Shown here one piece after another: positions 1 through 5,325 of a DNA stretch of 7,997 nucleotides. Position numbers and translations under genes: made by a program. Where the stretch lies: NCBI GenBank assembly GCA_902496265.1, contig CABVAD010000048.1, forward strand, positions 1 through 7,997, given 5' to 3'. Below the pieces are notes generated by a model, which had not been told where the DNA came from, ran no database searches, and worked only from the letters and a program-made list of their open reading frames with translations. Each line of letters starts with the position of its first letter. The stretch's first letter is position 1. Source of the DNA: an uncultured Oscillospiraceae bacterium (lineage in GTDB: Bacteria; Bacillota; Clostridia; Oscillospirales; Acutalibacteraceae).

Positions 1-1346
1 ACCTCGGCCTTGTTTCTTTCGCCGTGGGTAAGACAGCCCGCGCCGCCGATACAGCCGCCTACGCACGCCATACCCTCGATAAAGTTTGCGTCAAGCACCT
101 TCTTGCTCTTTTTAAGCAAAGCCATTCGGCACTCCTCTATACCGTCGCAGGAGACCGCCTTTAAATCGAAATCGGTCACGCCGCGCTCCTTGAGACCCTG
201 TGCGACCGCGTCGGCGAGTCCGCCGCATCGGGCGAAAATTCTGCCGTAGTAGGAGGCGTTGTCAAGCACGCCCTCCTCCATCTCGGTAATTTCAAGCTCG
301 CGGCTGTCAAACAGCGCCTGAAGCTCCTCAAAGGTGATAACGCAGTCAATATACGGGCGCACCTCCTCCTTTTGGTATTCCATTTTCTTTGCAGTACAGG
401 GCCCGATAAAGACAACCTTGGACTTAGGATCATTATTCTTTATGTACTTTGCAATGGTCGCCGCGGGAGAAAGATTGTGCGAAATATATTCCGCAAGCTC
501 GGGGAACTGACCCTTTACATAGCTTACAAAAGCGGGACAGCAGGAGCTGGTTAAAAAGCCCTTTTCGGCAAGCTCGCCAGACTCGGCGTATGCCACCATA
601 TCAGCCCCGAGCGCCGCCTCGACAACCGAATGGAAGCCGAGCGCCTTAATGCCCGAGATAACCTGACCGAGCTTCGCATATTTAAACTGACTGGATATTG
701 AAGGTGCGACAACGGCGTAAACCTTTTCCTTATTTTTAAGCATCTCAATAGCGTCAAGAATATACGATTTATCGGTTATAGCGCCGAACGGACACTGGTA
801 AACGCAAGCACCGCAGGAAATACACTTGCCGTTGTCAATGCACGCCGCCTTGGTCTCGGTCATAGAAATTGCTCCGACCTTGCAGGATTTAACGCAGGGG
901 CGCTTGAAATCCATAATCGCGCTGTAGGGGCATACCTTGGCGCACTGACCGCATTCCACGCACTTTGTTTTATCAATATGCGCCTTTTGCTGGCTGTCAA
1001 AGGTTATCGCCCCTCTGCGGCAAACGTCCTCACAGCGGTGAGCCAAACAGCCGCGGCACGCCTCGGTAACCTCGTAGCCGCCCATAGGGCACTCGTCGCA
1101 GGCTATTTCAATAACCTCAATTACGTTGGGGTTGTTTTTATTTCCCCCCATTGCGATTTTAACCCTCTCGCCCAATATAGCGCGTTCCTTGTATACACAA
1201 CAGCGCATTGTCGGCTCGTTGCCCGGAACGATGGTTTTCGGAATATCAAGCAAATTCTGCGTAAGCGTTCCGTTCCACGCCTCGCGGGCGACCTCGCGCA
1301 ACACCTTATATTTCAAATACTGAACCTTTGTATCAAATTTTCTCAA
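1..1346 (-). CDS. hydA: Group B [FeFe]-hydrogenase, C-terminus cut by window edge
   Basis: Cytoplasmic hydrogenase expected to reduce protons to H2 with electrons from reduced ferredoxin. 449 residues are visible in one unbroken frame; the end lies beyond base 1, probably some tens of residues further. The N-terminal third is rich in cysteines: C83/C86, C97/C100/C105/C109, then ferredoxin-like sets C129/C132/C135/C139, C151/C155 and C175/C178/C181/C185, enough for several [4Fe-4S] clusters. The H-cluster domain shows SSCCPAF (C269, C270), GPCTAKK (C317) and MACVGGC (C428, C432), the four expected H-cluster ligands being C270, C317, C428 and C432. The PAF ending (PGW in group A) and the N-terminal cysteine pattern point to group B. 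The TTG start at 1346 is chosen because AAGGAG lies 8 bases upstream; an in-frame GTG at 1364 lacks such a site. It is last of the six visible genes, 42 bases after the phosphatase. No NAD or flavin domain is seen, so a bifurcating role is unlikely for this subunit alone. Confidence 0.92.
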   Translation of the reverse strand, partial: MRKFDTKVQYLKYKVLREVAREAWNGTLTQNLLDIPKTIVPGNEPTMRCCVYKERAILGERVKIAMGGNKNNPNVIEVIEIACDECPMGGYEVTEACRGCLAHRCEDVCRRGAITFDSQQKAHIDKTKCVECGQCAKVCPYSAIMDFKRPCVKSCKVGAISMTETKAACIDNGKCISCGACVYQCPFGAITDKSYILDAIEMLKNKEKVYAVVAPSISSQFKYAKLGQVISGIKALGFHSVVEAALGADMVAYAESGELAEKGFLTSSCCPAFVSYVKGQFPELAEYISHNLSPAATIAKYIKNNDPKSKVVFIGPCTAKKMEYQKEEVRPYIDCVITFEELQALFDSRELEITEMEEGVLDNASYYGRIFARCGGLADAVAQGLKERGVTDFDLKAVSCDGIEECRMALLKKSKKVLDANFIEGMACVGGCIGGAGCLTHGERNKAE

Positions 1347-1354
1347 AGCAATTT

Positions 1355-1360
1355 CTCCTT
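1355..1360 (-). promoter_or_regulatory. Ribosome binding site that fixes the hydA TTG start
   Basis: AAGGAG on the minus strand, 8 bases before TTG at 1346. No ATG lies between this site and residue M47 of the protein, and starting at M47 would drop the conserved N-terminus. The site therefore supports TTG initiation. Confidence 0.8.
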
Positions 1361-1388
1361 GCACTAAACCTTATATGTCAAAAACTGT

Positions 1389-2561
1389 TTAAAAATAGCT
1401 GACCTTGATTTTTTTGCCCATTTTTTTAAGACAATCGGACAGCTCTGTTACAAGCTGCATTTTAATGTTGAAATTTATCGGCAAATCAGGATTCTGATGA
1501 GCCGGGTTTACCGCCCTGCCGACAAAAAAGTTAATATCGGTCGCCTCCTCAAAAAGAAGCCGACATATAAGCGACGCTCCGTCCCTCTTAACCCCCCACT
1601 GAGAATAGGATTCGTTGTCGTTAAGGTAATCCTTTGCATAGGAAAGCACACGGCTTACGGTTATAACGCCCTCGGTCACCAAATCGACCCCCTCAAGCTC
1701 TGCTGTCGGAGGAATATCCTTATCTATAAACTCAAGCTTGGGTTTAAGCGGCTTGCCGAGATACTTTGCCGCTATTGTAGAGGTTGTGCCGCCGCAGATA
1801 ATATGCTTGCCCTCCTTAGAGAAGAAAAGGGACATCATTTTATCGCAGTCGTCGCGGTTGGAGGGCGGCCCGAACAAAAGATTCATCGGCTCGCGCCGCC
1901 TTATTCTTATAACGCAAGCGGTCGCGTCGTCGCCCGGTTTTCCTCCGTAAAGGCGGTTACATTCGTCGATAAGAATTGTCGAAAGGGTCTTCGCGGTATA
2001 GCCGACCGAATAAAAGGTCTTCATAAACTCGACTATATCCGCCCGCTCCCAGCCAAAATTATATTCCGTGCCTATCCCCGCGTGGGGACAGCCGTCACTC
2101 ATCATAATGAAAACGTCGTCCTCTTTCAGTCTGATTCTCGACTGAAAGATTTTCTTACCCTCTATATTAATCTCGGTTTTGGGGTAATCGTACTCCTCGC
2201 CGTCCCGAAGACAAATAAGCATAGGATTGTCGTACTGTATAAGCTCGGCTTCGCCCGCCCCGACAAGCCTCATTATGGTAAAGGTTGAATATGCGACCCC
2301 GCGCTCGGAGCATACGGGCAGAGTGGCCGCGATTGTATGAACGCAGTCCTCAAGCGAAAGTCCCGCCGCTATCATAGTGGATATTATCTTGGAGGTAAGG
2401 GTTGACAGAATACTCGCCTTTACCCCGCTGCCGAGTCCGTCCGCCAGCACTATTACGGTCGAGCCGTCCTCCTGCTCGATAACGTCCACATGGTCGCCGC
2501 AAAGCTCCTCGCCGTCGTGAAAAATACTGCGGTAGCCTATATCCGCGCAGAGATTATTCAT
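1389..2561 (-). CDS. SpoIIE-family PP2C-type protein phosphatase with extra C-terminal domain
   Basis: 390-residue predicted cytoplasmic metal-dependent serine/threonine phosphatase. Residues about 1-222 form the PPM/SpoIIE domain. Its acidic metal-binding positions are visible: D23 in CGDH, D41 in LADGLGSG, D156 in MMSDG and D211/D212 in GDDATA, so it should be active. Residues about 225-390 form a second region that I do not recognise, with a CGGTTST stretch near 256-262. No transmembrane segment or receiver domain is seen. The ATG at 2561 lies inside the last codons of hydS (8-base overlap, ATGAATAA), and AAGGAG sits 10 bases upstream within hydS, so the two proteins are probably made together by translational coupling. 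Coupling to a PAS-bearing sensory hydrogenase suggests it carries the output signal. Its substrate is unknown; an anti-sigma-antagonist type protein, a metabolic enzyme or the upstream kinase's targets are all possible. Confidence 0.88.
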   Translation of the reverse strand: MNNLCADIGYRSIFHDGEELCGDHVDVIEQEDGSTVIVLADGLGSGVKASILSTLTSKIISTMIAAGLSLEDCVHTIAATLPVCSERGVAYSTFTIMRLVGAGEAELIQYDNPMLICLRDGEEYDYPKTEINIEGKKIFQSRIRLKEDDVFIMMSDGCPHAGIGTEYNFGWERADIVEFMKTFYSVGYTAKTLSTILIDECNRLYGGKPGDDATACVIRIRRREPMNLLFGPPSNRDDCDKMMSLFFSKEGKHIICGGTTSTIAAKYLGKPLKPKLEFIDKDIPPTAELEGVDLVTEGVITVSRVLSYAKDYLNDNESYSQWGVKRDGASLICRLLFEEATDINFFVGRAVNPAHQNPDLPINFNIKMQLVTELSDCLKKMGKKIKVSYF

Positions 2562-4233
2562 CGGTCATCGACTCCTTAAGCTTGGTAAGCGCGATTTTGG
2601 TTTCCGCCGCGGTTTCGCCCAAAAGAGACGCGATTTCCTGAACTATCCGCATCTGCTTTTCAACAACCTTATCGGCGGTCTCCACCGTCTGACGGCTCAA
2701 GTCCTCTTTCTTCTGCTTCTGCTCCTCTTCCTCCGTTACGTCGCGCAAAATGCCAATAAGCGCCTTGTACTCCTTATCGGCTACAATGGTCTGTTCAACG
2801 TATTTATCGTACTCCGCAAGATAAACCTTGCTGTCTCTAATCGTTTTCCCCGTGCGCTGTACGTCCATAAAGGGTTTGGGGTCTAAAATGCGGATTATCG
2901 GCTCGCCCATAACGTCCGATGCGCGCGGTATGTTCATAAGCTTAAGCGCTGCCTTGTTTATCTGCTGAACCTCGTAATCCTCGTTCAATACGACAATACC
3001 GTTAGGGGTATTATTAATAATATTATCTGAGAAGTTTTCCGCCCGCTCCTTTAAGAAGGGCAGACACATCGAAACCTCCGCCTTGCCCTGAATGATAGCA
3101 ATTGCCTTTTCACGGCAGGTATTATATCCGCAGGAGCCGCAGTTAAGCTCATCCTCGGGCTTTAGCTTGCCCATTTTGCGAAGCGCGTCCTTTATTTCTG
3201 ACTCGGCGGGCATTATATTCTTGCGGTCGATATATTCAAGATTTTTACGAAGCGTCGAAAAGTCGGGCTGGGCAACGTCAAAGTCCTTTTTGCCCGCGTA
3301 GCCCGCAACCGCCATATAATCCCTTACGGGCATACGGTGGTATTTTTCCATTACAGGACCTCCGATACAGCTTCCCGCACAGGCGGACATCTCGATAAAG
3401 GCGTGGCTTATTCTGCCCTCTTCAATATCGTGAAGCGCCGCCTTACAGTTCTCCACCCCGTCAATCGCAAGATAGGTATAGTTGGGAAGCATTTTCGCCT
3501 CCATGGTTTTTAAAATACCGCCAGCGGTCGGGAAAAAGCGGGCTAAGCTTTCATCGTTTTTATCAAGCTTCTGCTCTAAGGTGATTCCCTCTTCGCTAAA
3601 CCAGCGTGTAAGCTCCTCGTATGTAAGCACCGCGTCGGTGATTCCCGCATAATAGTCCGCCTCGTCCTTTTTGGCAACGCAGGGCCCTATAAATACGGTT
3701 TTAGCATCGGGATTGCGGCGCTTTATATCCTCGCAGTGCGCCTGCATAGGCGACAAAACATTTGCCAAATAGGAAAGACAGGAAGGATAGTATTTCTGAA
3801 TAAGCAGATTAACCGAATGACAGCAGGAGGATATGACAATATCTCTGTGCTCCTCTTCCAAAAGGCGCTCGTATTCACGTTTTACAATGGTTGCTCCTAC
3901 CGCGGTTTCCTCCGCGTCGGCAAAGCCCAGCTTTTTAAGCGCCGCTTTTAATTCACAGAAACCAACGCCGTCATAATTCGCGATAAAGGAGGGCGCAACG
4001 CTGGCTATTACGGGCGCTCCTGAGTTTATAAGCACCTTTACCCGCTCGGTTTCGTCCGCGATTTCCTTTGCGTTCTGCGGACAAACAACAAAGCACTGAC
4101 CGCAGAGTATGCACTCATCTCCGACTATATGCGCCTGATTGCCCGAAAACTTAATGGATTTTACGGGACAATGGCGTATACACTTATAACAGTTCTTACA
4201 GTTCGACTTTTTAAGCTTTAAAAACTCAGACAT
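2554..4233 (-). CDS. hydS: Putative H2-sensing [FeFe]-hydrogenase with PAS domain (group C type)
   Basis: 559-residue cytoplasmic protein, probably a sensor and not a bulk H2 producer. Domains in order: a two-cluster ferredoxin (C12/C15/C18/C22 and C41/C44/C47/C51); an H-cluster hydrogenase domain, about 75-340, with SSCCHSV (C137, C138), GPCVAKK (C185) and SACAGSC (C285, C289); a further Fe-S motif C365-x2-C368-x4-C373-x16-C390; a PAS domain, about 400-502; and a charged C-terminal helix, about 500-556, that could form a coiled coil. The CCHSV motif and the serine at 283, where catalytic enzymes have methionine, fit the sensory group. The four H-cluster cysteines expected (C138, C185, C285, C289) are intact. 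No kinase, cyclase or DNA-binding output is fused, so output must go through a partner; the overlapping phosphatase gene is the obvious candidate. The ATG at 4233 has AAAAGGA about 10 bases upstream. It follows the ferredoxin gene by 62 bases containing a hairpin. Confidence 0.92.
   Translation of the reverse strand: MSEFLKLKKSNCKNCYKCIRHCPVKSIKFSGNQAHIVGDECILCGQCFVVCPQNAKEIADETERVKVLINSGAPVIASVAPSFIANYDGVGFCELKAALKKLGFADAEETAVGATIVKREYERLLEEEHRDIVISSCCHSVNLLIQKYYPSCLSYLANVLSPMQAHCEDIKRRNPDAKTVFIGPCVAKKDEADYYAGITDAVLTYEELTRWFSEEGITLEQKLDKNDESLARFFPTAGGILKTMEAKMLPNYTYLAIDGVENCKAALHDIEEGRISHAFIEMSACAGSCIGGPVMEKYHRMPVRDYMAVAGYAGKKDFDVAQPDFSTLRKNLEYIDRKNIMPAESEIKDALRKMGKLKPEDELNCGSCGYNTCREKAIAIIQGKAEVSMCLPFLKERAENFSDNIINNTPNGIVVLNEDYEVQQINKAALKLMNIPRASDVMGEPIIRILDPKPFMDVQRTGKTIRDSKVYLAEYDKYVEQTIVADKEYKALIGILRDVTEEEEQKQKKEDLSRQTVETADKVVEKQMRIVQEIASLLGETAAETKIALTKLKESMTDE
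2572..2577 (-). promoter_or_regulatory. Ribosome binding site for the phosphatase, inside hydS
   Basis: AAGGAG on the minus strand, 10 bases before the phosphatase ATG at 2561 and within the last codons of hydS. With the 8-base gene overlap it supports coupled translation and roughly matched amounts of the two proteins. Confidence 0.7.
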
Positions 4234-4250
4234 ATAAGGTCAGTCCTTTT

Positions 4251-4265
4251 TAAATATTGTATTTA
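4251..4265. repeat. AT-rich dyad TAAATA-N3-TATTTA before hydS
   Basis: Perfect 6-bp inverted repeat with a 3-base spacer, directly adjoining the GC-rich hairpin and just upstream of the hydS ribosome binding site. It could be a weak regulator site or an accident of AT-rich sequence. On the minus strand it contains TACAAT, which resembles a -10 box, but no -35 box is seen at the proper distance. Confidence 0.35.
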
Positions 4266-4286
4266 GGAGGAGCAAAAGCTCCTCCC
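4265..4286 (-). other. Intercistronic stem-loop between ferredoxin and hydS genes
   Basis: On the transcript strand GGAGGAGC-TTTT-GCTCCTCC forms a perfect 8-bp stem with a 4-base loop, extended by one G-U pair. It begins 9 bases after the ferredoxin stop codon. No U-run follows, so it does not look like an ordinary intrinsic terminator. A role in mRNA processing, stability, partial attenuation or setting hydS level relative to upstream genes is plausible. The structure is read directly; the role is inferred. Confidence 0.65.
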
Positions 4287-4295
4287 TCGTTTAAA

Positions 4296-4538
4296 TCACT
4301 TAAAATTTGCGAGAATATTCTCCTCAAAAAAGCTTTTAGCGGTTTCAGGGGATACGGAATAAAGCTCGCCGTCAACGGTGACGCAAACGCCCTTTTGACA
4401 GTTGCCCATACAGAAAGTACCGCCGAGTTCAACCTCTTGCTTAAGATTGTTTTCCGAAATAAGATATTGAAATTCCTCAACAACCTGTCTTGAACCCTTA
4501 AGGTGGCAGGAGCTGCCTATACATACTGTTACTTTCAT
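4296..4538 (-). CDS. Small thioredoxin-like [2Fe-2S] ferredoxin (NuoE/HydC C-terminal type)
   Basis: 80-residue cytoplasmic electron carrier. C6, C11, C43 and C47 make the C-x4-C ... C-x3-C pattern of thioredoxin-like [2Fe-2S] proteins, the fold found at the C-terminal end of NuoE and HydC; C52 is an extra cysteine. It is about half the usual NuoE/HydC length because the N-terminal helical part is missing, and neither neighbour supplies it. The ATG at 4538 is preferred: GGGAGG lies 7 bases upstream. A TTG at 4553 in the same frame would place that binding site inside the coding sequence. It begins 22 bases after the kinase-like gene and lies 62 bases before hydS, so it may pass electrons to or from HydS. 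A structural or redox-sensing role is also possible. Confidence 0.87.
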   Translation of the reverse strand: MKVTVCIGSSCHLKGSRQVVEEFQYLISENNLKQEVELGGTFCMGNCQKGVCVTVDGELYSVSPETAKSFFEENILANFK

Positions 4539-4545
4539 TTTCTTT

Positions 4546-4551
4546 CCTCCC
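4546..4551 (-). promoter_or_regulatory. Ribosome binding site that fixes the ferredoxin start
   Basis: GGGAGG on the minus strand, 7 bases before ATG at 4538. It overlaps the first codons of a longer TTG-started reading frame from 4553, which argues that the shorter 80-residue protein is the real one. Confidence 0.8.
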
Positions 4552-4560
4552 AAAAAGCGA

Positions 4561-5310
4561 TTATTCGTAATCTACAACGTCAACCCAGGAAAGCAGGAAT
4601 TCTCTCTCCTTTGCGTTGCCCTTTACGGACTGGGAAGCGGCAACAATCGGAAGCCATTTTTCAATGTACTGCTTTGCGGTATCGCTCTTCTTGCAGAAAA
4701 GCTCCATATACTTCTTAGCGCCCTCTATATTTCCGTCAAGCCAGAAAAGAAGGTAGGTTCTCGCAACGTCCGCCGAGGCATTACCCTGCGTAGCGTGCGA
4801 CCAGTCGATAATATAGGGAACACCCTCGTCGGTGATGATTATATTGGAGGGGTTGAAGTCGCCGTGGCAGACCTTGTCGTGCTTGGGCATACCCTCAAGG
4901 CGGGTGTGAAGCTCGTAGCGGGTGGTGGCGTCAATGTCCGCCTGGCTTATTTTGCGGTTCATTTTGTCCTTAAGCTTTGTAAGCAGAGGAGCCTTCATCT
5001 CGTGAACGCTCATCTGGATATCAACAAACTGCTCCAAATATTCGTCAAACTTGTCGGGGTTTTCTTCTATAAGCTGAGCCATTGTCTTACCCTTAATAAA
5101 CTCACTGACAATCGCCCACTTGCCGTCAATCATATTAACGCCCAATATTTTCGGAATATTTAGACCCGTTTCCTCAATACGCGCCTGATTGAGAGCCTCA
5201 TTCAAAATATCCGCCTTTGAATAGTCGGCGTCAAATACCTTTACAGCGCGGTTCTCGTCCTTATATATTGTTTTGCCGGTTCTGACTGCGATAATCTTGT
5301 CAAGTTTCAT
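4561..5310 (-). CDS. Kinase-fold phosphotransferase (APH/choline-kinase-like)
   Basis: 249-residue ATP-dependent phosphotransferase of the protein-kinase-like fold. The N-lobe has K24 in AVKVF, the likely ATP-contacting lysine, and E38 as its probable partner. A hinge-like segment, SEFIKGKTM, lies at 69-77. The catalytic loop is HGDFNPSN (H149, D151, N156), followed by IIDW with D169 as the metal-binding aspartate. The HGD loop is that of aminoglycoside/choline-kinase-like enzymes; classical Ser/Thr kinases have HRD-x-K-P-x-N. There is no membrane or sensor domain. It starts 15 bases after adhE and ends 22 bases before the ferredoxin gene, with GGGGGT 7 bases upstream of its ATG. In this context it might phosphorylate a protein and oppose the downstream phosphatase. 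A small-molecule substrate fits the sequence as well, and an antibiotic-resistance role is unlikely from the setting. Confidence 0.8.
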   Translation of the reverse strand: MKLDKIIAVRTGKTIYKDENRAVKVFDADYSKADILNEALNQARIEETGLNIPKILGVNMIDGKWAIVSEFIKGKTMAQLIEENPDKFDEYLEQFVDIQMSVHEMKAPLLTKLKDKMNRKISQADIDATTRYELHTRLEGMPKHDKVCHGDFNPSNIIITDEGVPYIIDWSHATQGNASADVARTYLLFWLDGNIEGAKKYMELFCKKSDTAKQYIEKWLPIVAASQSVKGNAKEREFLLSWVDVVDYE

Positions 5311-5325
5311 TTTATTTACCCCCTA

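Noticed and set aside
978..1367. 129-codon plus-strand open frame opposite the start of hydA
   Set aside because: It is antisense to the cysteine-rich hydrogenase N-terminus and has no family features.
1368..1379. 12-base ACCTTATATGTC matching in inverted orientation at 4229-4240
   Set aside because: A 12-base match within 8 kb is expected by chance about once or more, and the 4229-4240 copy overlaps the hydS start codon. There is no sign of a shared operator.
1497..2288. 263-codon plus-strand open frame opposite the phosphatase gene
   Set aside because: It is antisense to a well-supported PP2C domain and shows no recognisable family or domain. Long antisense frames arise from codon bias.
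4265..4286. Intrinsic terminator after the ferredoxin gene
   Set aside because: The stem is good, but no U-run follows on either strand, so termination is not supported.
4539..4553. Longer ferredoxin start at TTG 4553
   Set aside because: The extra five codons are the ribosome binding site (GGGAGG) of the ATG at 4538.
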